A DNA stretch of 58,859 nt from Alphaproteobacteria bacterium (GTDB lineage Bacteria; Pseudomonadota; Alphaproteobacteria; CAAHEQ01; UBA3637): positions 1-58,859 of the forward strand of contig JAFTTR010000013.1 of NCBI GenBank assembly GCA_017466695.1, read 5' to 3'. Shown piece after piece: positions 37,937 through 49,728 of this stretch. Below the pieces are notes generated by a model. The model searched no databases. It saw nothing but the letters and a program-made list of their open reading frames with translations, and was not told the origin of the DNA. How positions within the stretch are numbered: position 1 is the first letter of the stretch; each line of letters begins with the position of its first letter. The position numbers and the translations under genes are program-made.

Positions 37937-39751
37937 ATGGCTGAAAAGACAAAAACAACAAATCTTGAGATATCAGGAACAGCAAAATACATAGAAGTTG
38001 AATCTGCTGTTTCTTTATCTGAAAAGCAATTGGATTTATTAAGAAAAAAATTAGTTCATATTTTAAAAGATGATAATTTTGTATTGCAAGTTAAGGTGAA
38101 TTCCTCCTTATTGGGTGGATTAACTTTGAATGTAGATTCTCTTTTGATTGATGCTTCGGTTAAAGGGCAATTAGCATTATTCCAAAAAGAAATTGAAAAT
38201 AAAGTTGCTCAAGCTGTTGATGTGAATAAAATTGCTTCCATATTTTCTCAATCAGTTGATACGTTTGAAGAAAAAACGCAGATTAAAGAAGTTGGAAAAG
38301 TGTTATCTGTTTCCGATGGCGTTGCACGGGTTGAAGGATTGAAAACAATTGCAGCAGGTGAACGTGTGGTCTTTGAGTCTGGACAACATGGGATGGCACT
38401 GAATTTAAACCCTGATGTTGTTGATATTGTTATTTTTGACAATGCTCAAAACATTAAAGAAGGTGCTTTGGTTACAAGAACTGAGCAAATGAATACGGTC
38501 CCTGTCGGCATGGAATTATTGGGCCGTGTGTTAAATCCATTAGGAGAAGCAATAGATGGAAAATCGTCTTTAAAAGATTTGCCACAACACCCTGTTATGG
38601 CGCCAGCTCCTGGGATTATTGCTAGAAGTTCTGTGAATCGTCCAATTCAAACAGGGATTAAAGGTATCGATGCTTTAGTTCCAATTGGGCGTGGGCAACG
38701 TGAATTAATTATTGGTGATAGGCAGACTGGAAAAACGGCTATTATTTTAGATACAATTTTAAGCCAGAAAGAAAAAAATGCTGTTTTTCCAGATAAAGAT
38801 AAATTATTTTGTGTCTATGTTGCAATCGGTCAAAAACAATCCACTGTTCGTGATATTATGCGCACATTAGAAGAAAAAGGCGCTTTGGATTATACAGTGA
38901 TTGTTTCAGCTACAGCATCTGATAGTGCTGCAATGCAATATTTGGCACCATATGCTGGTTGTACAATTGGTGAATATTTCAGAGATAATGGAATGAATGC
39001 TATTGTTTTATATGATGATTTGTCAAAACATGCTGTTGCCTATCGTGAAATGTCATTGTTATTAAAACGACCAACAGGGCGTGAAGCTTACCCTGGGGAT
39101 GTTTTTTATTTGCATTCAAGATTGCTTGAAAGGGCGGCACAACTCAACCAAGAAAATGGTGGTGGCTCATTAACGGCGCTTCCTGTTATTGAAACACAAG
39201 AAGGAGATGTATCTGCATATATTCCAACCAATGTTATTTCAATTACAGATGGACAAATTTTCTTAGAATCAAATTTATTTTTACAAGGGATAAGACCAGC
39301 AATTAACGTTGGTTTATCTGTGAGTCGTGTGGGCTCTGCTGCGCAAAGTAAAGCAATGAAAAAAGTAGCAGGTTCGTTAAAGTTGGATTTGGCTCAATAT
39401 CGTGAAGTTATGAACTTTTCACAATTTGCTTCAGATCTTGATCCGGCGACACAATCTTTGTTAAATCGTGGTTCTAGATTGACAGAAATTATGAAACAAA
39501 AACAATATCAGCCTTATTCTATGCCAGAAGAAGTTGTTTCAATTTTCGCTGGGGTAAATGGATATTTGGATGAAATTGATTTGGATAAAGTTGCTTTGTT
39601 TGAAACAAAATTACAAGAATTAATCAAAACAAAGCATCCATATATTTTAGAAAGTATTGCTTCAACAAATGATTTGACTGATGAAACAAAAGAAAAGCTT
39701 TCAAAAGTTGTTAAAGAACTTGCTGATGAAATGGGAAATTCTGAAAAATGA
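37937..39751 (+). CDS. atpA: Fusion of ATP synthase delta C-terminal domain and F1 alpha subunit
   Basis: Residues ~15-90 match the C-terminal domain of the delta subunit (AtpH): [17 protein letters not shown], then [20 protein letters not shown], the delta signature of two Gly followed by D-x-S. Residues ~93-604 are a complete alpha subunit: [14 protein letters not shown], Walker A GDRQTGKT at 260-267, and the usual nucleotide-binding and C-terminal domains. The delta N-terminal six-helix domain, which normally caps the alpha3-beta3 head, is missing, and the 109-bp upstream gap cannot encode it. Every alpha would carry a delta tail, three per F1. AAAGGA lies before the ATG. It overlaps atpG by 4 bp. 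Confidence 0.93.
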   Translation: MAEKTKTTNLEISGTAKYIEVESAVSLSEKQLDLLRKKLVHILKDDNFVLQVKVNSSLLGGLTLNVDSLLIDASVKGQLALFQKEIENKVAQAVDVNKIASIFSQSVDTFEEKTQIKEVGKVLSVSDGVARVEGLKTIAAGERVVFESGQHGMALNLNPDVVDIVIFDNAQNIKEGALVTRTEQMNTVPVGMELLGRVLNPLGEAIDGKSSLKDLPQHPVMAPAPGIIARSSVNRPIQTGIKGIDALVPIGRGQRELIIGDRQTGKTAIILDTILSQKEKNAVFPDKDKLFCVYVAIGQKQSTVRDIMRTLEEKGALDYTVIVSATASDSAAMQYLAPYAGCTIGEYFRDNGMNAIVLYDDLSKHAVAYREMSLLLKRPTGREAYPGDVFYLHSRLLERAAQLNQENGGGSLTALPVIETQEGDVSAYIPTNVISITDGQIFLESNLFLQGIRPAINVGLSVSRVGSAAQSKAMKKVAGSLKLDLAQYREVMNFSQFASDLDPATQSLLNRGSRLTEIMKQKQYQPYSMPEEVVSIFAGVNGYLDEIDLDKVALFETKLQELIKTKHPYILESIASTNDLTDETKEKLSKVVKELADEMGNSEK

Positions 39752-40836
39752 GTTCATTGAAAAAAATAGCAGATCGTATCAAAACGATTAAATCAACTTA
39801 TCAGGTGACTTCGTCTATGAAAGTTGTTGCAATTTCTCGGTTGCGAAAGTTGCAAACTGCGTTTTTAAAAACAACCCCATATATGGCTGAAATGAATCGT
39901 GTTATTCGTCGTCTTATCAGAAGTGCAACAAAACGTCAAAGTGATTTAATTTGGGAAAATGATCCAACATTGTTACCCTTGCCAAAGTTATTAAAAGGGA
40001 ATGGTAAGAATGAAAAATATGTTTTAGTTGTTATTACTTCAGATGACGGATTAAGTGGGTCATCAAATGTACAAGTTGTTCAAAAAACACAAGAAGTTAT
40101 TAAATATCTTCAAAAAGAAAAGAAAGATATTTGGCTTCTTTGTTTTGGGACAAAAGGGGCTGAAATTTTAAAACGTTTTTATCCAAATATGCGAATCCTT
40201 ACTGTTAAAAGAAAGGTTTTGAGTACGGGGGAAAATTATTTGGATGCTGAGCGATTATCCAGTGATTTAACAAAAGCATTTTATCAAAATAAATTTGATG
40301 TGTGCCTTTTTATATACAATCAATTTAAATCTGTTGTTTCGCAACGTCCAACAATTGAACAATTGATCCCAGGGAAAATGTTTTCAGCTGAAAATCCATG
40401 GCAATTTTTAATTGATACAAATGATTTGGATTATATTTCAAGAGACGTTTTGGGACAAAAGAAAATTGCATTGAAACAAACTTCATTTTTAAAAGCATTT
40501 GGGAAGGGTGATTTATTTTCTCCATTAGGTGCGCTTGAAGCAACGTTAGATAAACCAGCGACTAGAGCACCCGAAATGTACGATTATGAAGATGGTGATT
40601 TAGCAATTTTAGAAAGAATTTTACCACAATATATGACGGCATATTTAAATCGTGTTTTGCTTGAAACAGAAGTTGCTGATAATGCAGCTCGTTTAATGGC
40701 AATGGACAATGCGACACGAAATGCCAGTGATATGTTGCACGATATGCAAAAAATTTATAGAAGAACAAGACAATCAAAAATTACAACAGACATAGCTGAA
40801 GTTGTTTCAGGAGCTATGGCGCAAGAGCAAGAATAA
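39748..40836 (+). CDS. atpG: ATP synthase F1 gamma subunit, long form
   Basis: Gamma is the rotating shaft of F1. The 362-residue protein is longer than the usual ~290. The N-terminal helix ([27 protein letters not shown]) and the C-terminal helix ([17 protein letters not shown] ... RTRQSKIT) are conserved. The central Rossmann region carries the extra length: ~50-60 residues around residues 215-280 ([15 protein letters not shown] ... PATRAPEM), and the usual SDRGLCGG is SDDGLSGS. The ATG overlaps the stop of the fused alpha gene. Confidence 0.95.
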   Translation: MSSLKKIADRIKTIKSTYQVTSSMKVVAISRLRKLQTAFLKTTPYMAEMNRVIRRLIRSATKRQSDLIWENDPTLLPLPKLLKGNGKNEKYVLVVITSDDGLSGSSNVQVVQKTQEVIKYLQKEKKDIWLLCFGTKGAEILKRFYPNMRILTVKRKVLSTGENYLDAERLSSDLTKAFYQNKFDVCLFIYNQFKSVVSQRPTIEQLIPGKMFSAENPWQFLIDTNDLDYISRDVLGQKKIALKQTSFLKAFGKGDLFSPLGALEATLDKPATRAPEMYDYEDGDLAILERILPQYMTAYLNRVLLETEVADNAARLMAMDNATRNASDMLHDMQKIYRRTRQSKITTDIAEVVSGAMAQEQE

Positions 40837-42838
<2,002 letters not shown>

Positions 42839-42845
42839 GATAAAA

Positions 42846-44375
42846 ATGACTCAATTTGTGATGAGGTCTTTTTTTAAAAAAATTTTTGAAAAACACTCTT
42901 TTTTAAAAAAGAATATGCTTCTTTTTTTATTGGGATATTTATCTAGTTTTTCATTTGCACCCTATTTTTATATTCCCTTTTTGATTGTTGGATTGGGTGT
43001 TTTAATGTTTTTGATGAATTTAGAAACATTAAAAAAGAAAACAACTTTTTTAGCCTTTGCATTTGGGGCTGGATTAGGTGTTGGGTCGCTGAATTGGATT
43101 TGTAATGCTCTTTTGGTTGATGGGGGAGCTTATCAATTTCTCATTCCTATCGTATTGGTTGGTTTGGCGTTGTTTATGGGACTATTTTTTATGCTCCCAG
43201 CCTTGTGTTCCTCTTTTTTTAAAACACCTGTTTCAAGATGGCTTTCTTTTGGTGCTTTTTTTGTTTTTTTTGAATGGGTAAGAAGTTGGCTTTTTACAGG
43301 TTTCCCTTGGAATTTGATAGGTAATATATGGACTTTTTCACCACCTGTATTACAAACAGCATCACTTGTTGGTGTTTATGGGCTGTCCTTGTTAACGGTT
43401 TTGTTATTTTCCTCTGTGGGACTGTTTCCTAAAAAAAGATATTTTGTGGTATCGTTCTTTGTGTTTGGGATTCTTTTTTTAGGGGGTGCATTTCATATTT
43501 ATGAATCTCCTAAAGAAATGGTTTGGGGTGTTCAACTGCGGTTAGTTCAACCTAATATAGCCCAATCTTTAAAATGGGATCCGTTAAGAGCTGAAGAAAA
43601 TTTTTCAACACTTATTTCTTTATCCCGTCAAAATAATGATAAGATAACACACGTGATATGGCCAGAGTCTGCTATGCCTTATTATCCTGAAATTGATGAA
43701 GCAGCTCGGTTAAGGTTGATGAGTGCTGTCAGGCAAGGAGGTACGCTGTTAACTGGTGCTTTGCGTGTTGTTGATTTAAAAAAAAGGCAATTGGCTAACT
43801 CTCTTTTTGTTTTTGACCATTTGTCAAATATTCAAGGATATTATGATAAATCTCATCTCGTTCCTTTTGGGGAATATGTGCCGTTTCGCAAGGTATTGAA
43901 AATTGATAAAATAGTTCCCATTCCTTCAGATTTTAACAAAGGTAAAGGCGTTAGGACAATGTATATCCCAAAAGCGCCACCCGTTTCCCCTTTAATTTGT
44001 TATGAGGTTATTTTCCCTTCAGAAGTTGTGGATAAATCAAAAAGACCTGAATGGATATTAAATTTAACAAATGATGGCTGGTATGGAATTTCAGCTGGAC
44101 CATATCAACATTTAAGCATTGCACAAATGCGAGCTGTTGAAGAGGGACTTCCTTTGGTACGAGCAACAAACAATGGAGTGAGTGCTGTGATTAATCCTTA
44201 TGGGGAAATTATTGCTTCATTGCCTTTGGGAGAAAAGGGAGTTTTAGATTCGCCTCTTCCTCGGGCAGGGAAAAAGACATTTTATTCCATTTATGGGAAT
44301 AAGATTCCTTTAACACTTATTTTGATAATATTGATTATTGCATTTACAAAAAACAGACAGAGAAAAAATATTTAA
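42846..44375 (+). CDS. lnt: Apolipoprotein N-acyltransferase
   Basis: Lnt adds the third acyl chain to lipoproteins at the inner membrane. The 509-residue protein has about seven membrane segments and a nitrilase-like periplasmic domain with the catalytic Glu in IWPESAMPYYP, Lys in YDKSHLVPFGEYVPFR, and Cys in PLICYEVIFPSEV (near residue 381). It begins 7 bp after atpC, so it is probably co-transcribed with the ATPase genes. A DUF4105/Lnb-like gene lies a few kb upstream. Confidence 0.95.
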   Translation: MTQFVMRSFFKKIFEKHSFLKKNMLLFLLGYLSSFSFAPYFYIPFLIVGLGVLMFLMNLETLKKKTTFLAFAFGAGLGVGSLNWICNALLVDGGAYQFLIPIVLVGLALFMGLFFMLPALCSSFFKTPVSRWLSFGAFFVFFEWVRSWLFTGFPWNLIGNIWTFSPPVLQTASLVGVYGLSLLTVLLFSSVGLFPKKRYFVVSFFVFGILFLGGAFHIYESPKEMVWGVQLRLVQPNIAQSLKWDPLRAEENFSTLISLSRQNNDKITHVIWPESAMPYYPEIDEAARLRLMSAVRQGGTLLTGALRVVDLKKRQLANSLFVFDHLSNIQGYYDKSHLVPFGEYVPFRKVLKIDKIVPIPSDFNKGKGVRTMYIPKAPPVSPLICYEVIFPSEVVDKSKRPEWILNLTNDGWYGISAGPYQHLSIAQMRAVEEGLPLVRATNNGVSAVINPYGEIIASLPLGEKGVLDSPLPRAGKKTFYSIYGNKIPLTLILIILIIAFTKNRQRKNI

Positions 44376-44394
44376 AAATCAATTAAAAAATCTC

Positions 44395-44423
44395 TTGACA
44401 AATATATTTTGTTTATATATAAT
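44395..44423 (+). promoter_or_regulatory. Perfect consensus sigma-70 promoter of rpmJ
   Basis: TTGACA (44395-44400), 17 bp and TATAAT (44418-44423), exact consensus in both boxes, 39 bp before the rpmJ ATG. Confidence 0.85.
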
Positions 44424-44462
44424 GCCACTACTCATATATAAGTTAAGAGAAAGGGTTAAGCT

Positions 44463-44588
44463 ATGAAAGTTCGTTGTTCATTAAAATCAGCTAAGATGCG
44501 CGATAAAGATTGTATCATTGTTCGTCGCAAAGGTAGCGTTTATGTTATTAACAAGAAAAAGCCAAAATTAAAAGCTAAACAAGGTTAA
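44463..44588 (+). CDS. rpmJ: 50S ribosomal protein L36
   Basis: The 41-residue protein reads [20 protein letters not shown] in its first 20 residues, then [18 protein letters not shown]. This matches the L36 pattern MKVRxSLK ... VRRKGxVYVINK of alphaproteobacteria. Of the four zinc-ligand positions seen in other L36 proteins only a few Cys remain (Cys5, Cys17). It has its own strong promoter and a terminator, so it is monocistronic. Confidence 0.93.
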   Translation: MKVRCSLKSAKMRDKDCIIVRRKGSVYVINKKKPKLKAKQG

Positions 44589-44604
44589 TAATAAAAGATA
44601 AATC

Positions 44605-44627
44605 AACCCCGAGAGGGGTTTTTTTAT
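44605..44627 (+). terminator. Terminator after rpmJ
   Basis: AACCCC / GGGGTT stem with a GAGA tetraloop, followed by a T-run. Confidence 0.88.
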
Positions 44628-44783
44628 TGCTTAAATTATACGTAAGATGTTTGAAAGGTTTATCCTATTGAAAATTTTGTTTTCAATGAGGTTGTTGATT
44701 AACATGAACTGAGGAATATTTTTTTATTGTTGATTTTTACAAAATATGTTATACTAAAAGAAGGAATATAAATGGAGGGGCAT

Positions 44784-45035
44784 ATGAAAAAGTATATTAT
44801 TATGTTATTTGCAGCAGCGATTTTTTTTGTCGCAACACCTGCTCAAGCGTTTGATTTTTCCAAACAAACAAAGGATACCCTAATGAAGGGAAATAAATAT
44901 AAATCGCCTTTAGGAAATCCTTTATTGGGTGACATGGGTGGTTCTCAAGATAAGACGAAGAAAAAAACTACCACTACAAAGAAAAAAACGACTGCTTCAG
45001 AGAGAAGGCAGCAAATTTTGCAAAAATTGAGATAA
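44784..45035 (+). CDS. Small exported basic protein with an SPLGNPL motif
   Basis: The 83-residue protein has a signal peptide (MLFAAAIFFVATPAQA, cut before FDFSK). The mature part is ~60 residues with KSPLGNPLLGD (shared with the protein at 20861) and a Lys/Thr-rich tail (KKKTTTTKKKTTAS). No family is recognised. The ATG at 44784 is chosen because GGAGGGG lies just before it. A -10 box TATACT with a weak TTGTTG -35 at a 17-bp spacing precedes it. Confidence 0.7.
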   Translation: MKKYIIMLFAAAIFFVATPAQAFDFSKQTKDTLMKGNKYKSPLGNPLLGDMGGSQDKTKKKTTTTKKKTTASERRQQILQKLR

Positions 45036-45050
45036 AAGTTTTATGAGTCT

Positions 45051-45800
45051 TTAACTATTTAGGAAAATATAAGTAATGTACAGTACAAAAAAATGTACTG
45101 GAAAATAAGTATAAAAAACCCACCAAGGTTTTAAAAATCGTCTATGATTTTTATTTGGTGGGCGTTTTTGTTGTAATAAAAATAAAGTCACAAGAAAACT
45201 TGTTGTGCACATAATTAAAATAAGTGTTGGGTAAATAAAAAAGCCTTTTGAATTGAGTAAAAAAGAAAATAGCAATGTAAAATATAAATAAATATTTTTA
45301 TTTGTTTTAAAATAACCATAAAGAGTAATTGCAAATAAATATCCAAAATATCCGTAATCAACAATTAAAGAGAGTGTTAAGCCAACACTTAGAGTTAAAA
45401 AATAACAAAATCCCTTTATAAAAGAAGGGGTATTTTCATTTGATATTTTTTCAAAACAAAACAGCGTCAGTGTATATAATAAAAGTGACCAAAGAATTGT
45501 GAGTTTAAATGTTTCTTTGATGTATATGTCAAATGGTGTTACAATAATAAGTGATAAAAAAGCAAAAGGAAGGAGTCTCAAAATATATTTTTTATAAATA
45601 TCTTTTTCGGCTAAATGTGATGTTAATAAAAAAATAAATATGGGAAAAGAAAATCTACCAAAAAAACGTAATACCATAAATTCGCCAGGGAAGAAAACAT
45701 GTCCAATATGGTCCATTGTCATTGTTATCAATGCAATGAGTTTTAAAATATCTGGATTTATATTTTTCAAAGAATAAAAATAACTTTTTAATGTATTCAT
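45051..45800 (-). CDS. TraX-family membrane protein
   Basis: The 249-residue protein has about eight hydrophobic segments and the TraX opening LKLIALITMTMDHIGHVFFP followed by VLRFFGRFSFPIFIFLL. F-plasmid TraX acetylates pilin; chromosomal homologues are probably membrane acyltransferases acting on surface molecules. The ribosome site is weak. It converges on the small exported protein with a 15-bp gap. It lies next to a glycosyltransferase region, so cell-surface modification is a reasonable guess. Confidence 0.8.
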   Translation of the reverse strand: MNTLKSYFYSLKNINPDILKLIALITMTMDHIGHVFFPGEFMVLRFFGRFSFPIFIFLLTSHLAEKDIYKKYILRLLPFAFLSLIIVTPFDIYIKETFKLTILWSLLLYTLTLFCFEKISNENTPSFIKGFCYFLTLSVGLTLSLIVDYGYFGYLFAITLYGYFKTNKNIYLYFTLLFSFLLNSKGFFIYPTLILIMCTTSFLVTLFLLQQKRPPNKNHRRFLKPWWVFYTYFPVHFFVLYITYIFLNS

Positions 45801-45912
45801 ACTTAAAAAATATCAAATCTCACCCAAATATACAAGAGATTTTAAAAATATATGCAAATTGAGCTTGTAAAAAGCAAAAATAAAGTATAGTATCTCAAAA
45901 AAAGGGTTTTTT

Positions 45913-47112
45913 ATGCTAAATATAACATCTGTTTTAGGTCTTTTAAATTTGTCGGTTTTTTTAAAAAGCCACATTTTTTTATTGCCGGTTTTATATTTAT
46001 TTTATTCAGCTTCTGGTATTACATTAGGAGATTTTTTCTTATTGCAAGGATTAAGTTCATTGACTTGTCTTTTGTTGGATGTTCCAATGGGGTATATTGC
46101 TGATCGTGTTTCTAAGAAAAAAATCCTTATTTGCTCTGGGCTTGTTTTAATTTTAAGATTTTTGTTGCTATATTTGTGGCCAACAAAACCAGTTATTTTC
46201 TTAGGTGAATTTTTATACGCTTTTGTGATTGTTTCGTTTGTAGGAACTGGAGATTCTTATATCTATGAATTATTAAAAACACAAAACAAAACAACAGCCA
46301 TGTTAAAACGATATGGTAGATTATATTTTTGGATTTCATTGGGAACAAGTATTTCTTCTTTAAGTGGAGCATGGTTATTTAATGCCTATGGAGCTGATAA
46401 AGTTATTTTGCTTACAATTTTGTTTGCAACTGTTTCAACTGTTTTGTTGTTCTTTATTCCTGATATCCAAGGGACAGAAAAAAAATTGGATTCGTTGGGT
46501 GAAAAATATGTTTCATTATTTAAATCTGTCAAAATTGCTTTGAAAAAGAAGGAATTTGTTAATTTAATTTCTTATTCGGCATTTTTGACAGCAACATATC
46601 AGATTTTTATGTGGAGCATGCAACCTGTTATGAAATTGGCGATGGTGCCTGTTGCACTTTTTGGGGTCATCTTCTTTTTAAATCATATTTCAAGAGCAAG
46701 CGGGTCATTCTTTGCGCATTCAATTTTAAAAAGAATATCGCTTGAAAAATTAGGTTGGGTCACATATTTTGGATTTATTTTAAGTTTTTTCGCAATGATG
46801 TGGGCTGCATCTATTTCAAATGCAACATTTGCAATTATTTTGCTTTGTTTTGTGTGTTTGATGATTACATTGCAAGTAACGTGGCTTATCAGTGCAATTG
46901 CAAGAATTCATGATATTAGCACAACGAAAAACAGAGCTCTTTGTGCTTCGGTTAATTCTATGGCAGGTCGTCTATTGACAGCCATCTGTTTGATTATGTC
47001 CAAGTTTATTTTGGATGGGAATACAATGCAATTTAACTTACTCATCTTTTTGTTATTATTTTTGCCATCAGCATATATTTTGAGAAGATTTAATGACGCA
47101 AACGCTAATTAA
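45913..47112 (+). CDS. Major facilitator superfamily transporter
   Basis: The 399-residue protein has about 12 hydrophobic segments. The loop motif LLDVPMGYIADRVSKKKILICSG (near residue 52) is the MFS motif A (G-x-x-x-D-R-x-x-x-K/R). The substrate is unknown. AAAGGG precedes the ATG. Its last 20 bp overlap the fucosyltransferase gene, implying co-expression. Confidence 0.85.
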   Translation: MLNITSVLGLLNLSVFLKSHIFLLPVLYLFYSASGITLGDFFLLQGLSSLTCLLLDVPMGYIADRVSKKKILICSGLVLILRFLLLYLWPTKPVIFLGEFLYAFVIVSFVGTGDSYIYELLKTQNKTTAMLKRYGRLYFWISLGTSISSLSGAWLFNAYGADKVILLTILFATVSTVLLFFIPDIQGTEKKLDSLGEKYVSLFKSVKIALKKKEFVNLISYSAFLTATYQIFMWSMQPVMKLAMVPVALFGVIFFLNHISRASGSFFAHSILKRISLEKLGWVTYFGFILSFFAMMWAASISNATFAIILLCFVCLMITLQVTWLISAIARIHDISTTKNRALCASVNSMAGRLLTAICLIMSKFILDGNTMQFNLLIFLLLFLPSAYILRRFNDANAN

Positions 47113-48370
47113 TAAATTAAAAAAAGTTCTGTTTTGTTTTTTTGTTGTTCTGTGTGCAACATTTTTTATTACAGAGATTTTTTTTGTTAAAGAAAATCCA
47201 TATATCTTTGTTGAAAAATTTACGTCAACGTATGAGGTAAAACCACACGAAGTTGTTGTTAACTTGTATGGTGGACTAGGGAACAATATGTTTCAATATG
47301 CTACTGCTTTTTCTTATGCAAAAAAACATAATAAAATTTTAAAAGTGCGTAGGACAACACCTCGGATTTTTAATTCCTTTTTGATACCTGAAAATATTAT
47401 TTTAGAGGAAAACCCTAAATACCAAAAAGCTTTTTTTGAAAGAGGCTCCAAGCAAAATTTTGAACAAGTGATGGGTGATGATTCTTTTCAGTATTTAGAT
47501 GGTTATTTTCAAAATGAAGCGTTTTTTAAGGAATATCGTGAAGATATTTTAAATGAGTTTAAATTAAAAAAAGAATTAAATAGTGTGAATAAAAATTTAG
47601 CAAAAAAAATGAATGAAACAAATTCAGTTGCTGTTCATATTAGAAGAGGCGATTATTTGAGACATTTTAAAAATGATGTATTGTCAAATCATTATTATTT
47701 GTTGGCTATGGATTATATAGCTTCAAAAGTAGATAATCCTTTTTTCTATATTTTTTCAGATGATGTAAAATGGGTTAAAAATAATTTAAAAGTTAAATAT
47801 AATCATATGGTTGTAGAAAATAATCGGAGAGGGGACGCTGTATTTGATATGTATTTAATGAGTTTGTGCAAACATAATATTATTGCAAATTCAACATTTT
47901 CTTGGTGGGGAGCATGGTTAAATCAAAACAAAGATAAAATAGTCATTGCGCCTAGAGTTTGGTTGTCTAGGAAAAAGGCTTATGAAGATACAAAAAATGT
48001 TATTCCCAATAATTGGATTCGTATCAAAGAAAAAGCTGATGTTGGAATTATTAAAATTGGGAAATTCACAGAAGAAGAAAAGAAAAATATTGCTAAGTAT
48101 TTTCTTCCTTTTGATAGGAAGAATTATTTTGAATACGAAAAAGACACAGATATTTCAAAGGATTTAACTAAATTAAACAAGTTAGATTACATTTTTGTTT
48201 TAAAAAAAGAAATTATTTTTCAAAAAGAGATTAATTATAATGTCGTTCCTGATGCAGAAAAAAAATATTTAATTTATAATAGGCAAAAAAAAGAATTTGA
48301 GAATGCAAGGGTTGACAACTTTGATATGATATCTACAAAGGGTAGTCAAATTGAAGACGTATTTCATTAA
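47093..48370 (+). CDS. Alpha-1,2-fucosyltransferase (GT11 family)
   Basis: This enzyme transfers fucose from GDP-fucose to galactose in an alpha-1,2 linkage. The 425-residue protein has an N-terminal membrane anchor (residues ~9-28), YGGLGNNMFQYATAFSYAKK near residue 60, the donor-binding VHIRRGDYLRHF near residue 183, and NSTFSWWGAWL near residue 268, all diagnostic of GT11. About 90 extra Lys-rich residues follow the GT domain. Such enzymes build H-antigen-like surface glycans, often in gut bacteria. GAGAAG lies before the ATG inside the MFS gene. Confidence 0.92.
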   Translation: MTQTLINKLKKVLFCFFVVLCATFFITEIFFVKENPYIFVEKFTSTYEVKPHEVVVNLYGGLGNNMFQYATAFSYAKKHNKILKVRRTTPRIFNSFLIPENIILEENPKYQKAFFERGSKQNFEQVMGDDSFQYLDGYFQNEAFFKEYREDILNEFKLKKELNSVNKNLAKKMNETNSVAVHIRRGDYLRHFKNDVLSNHYYLLAMDYIASKVDNPFFYIFSDDVKWVKNNLKVKYNHMVVENNRRGDAVFDMYLMSLCKHNIIANSTFSWWGAWLNQNKDKIVIAPRVWLSRKKAYEDTKNVIPNNWIRIKEKADVGIIKIGKFTEEEKKNIAKYFLPFDRKNYFEYEKDTDISKDLTKLNKLDYIFVLKKEIIFQKEINYNVVPDAEKKYLIYNRQKKEFENARVDNFDMISTKGSQIEDVFH

Positions 48371-48383
48371 TTTGTTTATAATA

Positions 48384-48410
48384 AGACCCACGTGTATACC
48401 ACATGGGTCT
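48384..48410. terminator. Strong hairpin after the fucosyltransferase
   Basis: AGACCCA pairs with TGGGTCT and the inner GTG/CAC extends it; the following T-run is poor. It lies between two converging genes (ends 48370 and 48430). Confidence 0.6.
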
Positions 48411-48429
48411 GTTGTTTAGATAATAAGAG

Positions 48430-49464
48430 TTATTCACACATATTGGCAAGATTTAAGATGAGTTTTTCAGTATCTTTCCACCCAAGGCAAGCATCAGTTA
48501 TAGATTTTCCATAAACACCATCTTCTAATTCTTGACGACCTTCCTCAAGATAACTTTCAATCATTAATCCTTTGACAATTTTTTTCAAATCAGGATTTTC
48601 TTGTCTGCTTTCCATAACATTATGGGCAATTCTGGGTTGTTCTTTATAATTTTTCCCAGAATTGGCGTGATTTAAATCAACAATAATGGCTGGATTTTTG
48701 AGATGTTGATTTTTCTTATATAAAGAATCAACATTCTTTAAATCTTCATAATGATAATTTGAAATATTTTCGCCATTTTTTGTGGAATAACCTCTTAATA
48801 TCACATGAGCCAGCTCGTTCCCAGAAGTACGAACTTCTTGTTTTTTGTAAGCAAAAGCATGTTTACTTTGTGCAGCATGAATTGCATTGAACATAACACC
48901 TAAATCACCACTGGTTGGATTTTTCATCCCAACAGGTACATCAATTCCACTTGAAACAAGTCGGTGTTGTTGATTTTCAACACTGCGTGCACCAACAGCG
49001 ATATAGCCTAAAATGTCTTCTAAATATCCTAAAACATCTGGATAAAGCATTTCATCAGCAGCTGTTAACCCTGATTCTTCAAAACATTTTAAATGGAGCC
49101 GGCGTAAAGCAAGAATTCCAGAAGAAATATTAGGTTCTTGGCATGGATTAGGTTGATGCATTAATCCTTTGTAGCCTAATCCATTGGTACGTGGTTTATT
49201 GGTATAAATTCGAGGGATTAAAACAAATTTTTCTTTCACTTCTTCTTGTAGTTTTGAGAGTTTTAAAACATATTCTAAAACAGATTTTTCATAATCGGCA
49301 GAACAAGGCCCAACAATTAAAGCCATGCGAGAATCTGTGCCATTAAAAATATGACTAATCTCTTTATCACGATTTTTTTTGATTAATTTTAAAGTAGATG
49401 AAAGTGGATATTGCTCAACAACTTCTTGAACCGTTGGAAGTGGACGAATAATTGAGAATGACAT
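48430..49464 (-). CDS. aroG: 3-Deoxy-7-phosphoheptulonate synthase (class I, AroG-type)
   Basis: DAHP synthase joins PEP and erythrose-4-phosphate as the first step of the shikimate pathway. The 344-residue protein has LIVGPCSADYEKSVLEYV near residue 50, RTNGLGYKGL, GARSVENQQHR, VGMKNPTSGD near residue 178 and DLNHANSGKNY near residue 258, all class I motifs. The length is normal for AroG/F/H. Which aromatic amino acid inhibits it cannot be told. AAAGG precedes the ATG. Confidence 0.95.
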   Translation of the reverse strand: MSFSIIRPLPTVQEVVEQYPLSSTLKLIKKNRDKEISHIFNGTDSRMALIVGPCSADYEKSVLEYVLKLSKLQEEVKEKFVLIPRIYTNKPRTNGLGYKGLMHQPNPCQEPNISSGILALRRLHLKCFEESGLTAADEMLYPDVLGYLEDILGYIAVGARSVENQQHRLVSSGIDVPVGMKNPTSGDLGVMFNAIHAAQSKHAFAYKKQEVRTSGNELAHVILRGYSTKNGENISNYHYEDLKNVDSLYKKNQHLKNPAIIVDLNHANSGKNYKEQPRIAHNVMESRQENPDLKKIVKGLMIESYLEEGRQELEDGVYGKSITDACLGWKDTEKLILNLANMCE

Positions 49465-49605
49465 GATAAAACCTTTTTAAAAAAATGAAACAATAAAATG
49501 ATTGAAAAAATTTAAATATGAAAAATCTGCTCGCCCTTAGGCGAAAAAGTTAAAAATAAAAAAATGGAATTGTTTATTTTTCATATTTTATATCAAATAA
49601 AAAGG

Positions 49606-49681
<76 letters not shown>

Positions 49682-49728
49682 AATGATGATATTTATATAG
49701 GATTTTAAATAAAAATGCAAGTATAAAA

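Noticed and set aside
45060-45090. Inverted TACAGTAC-type repeat as an operator
   Set aside because: It lies within the TraX coding region and the arms are short.
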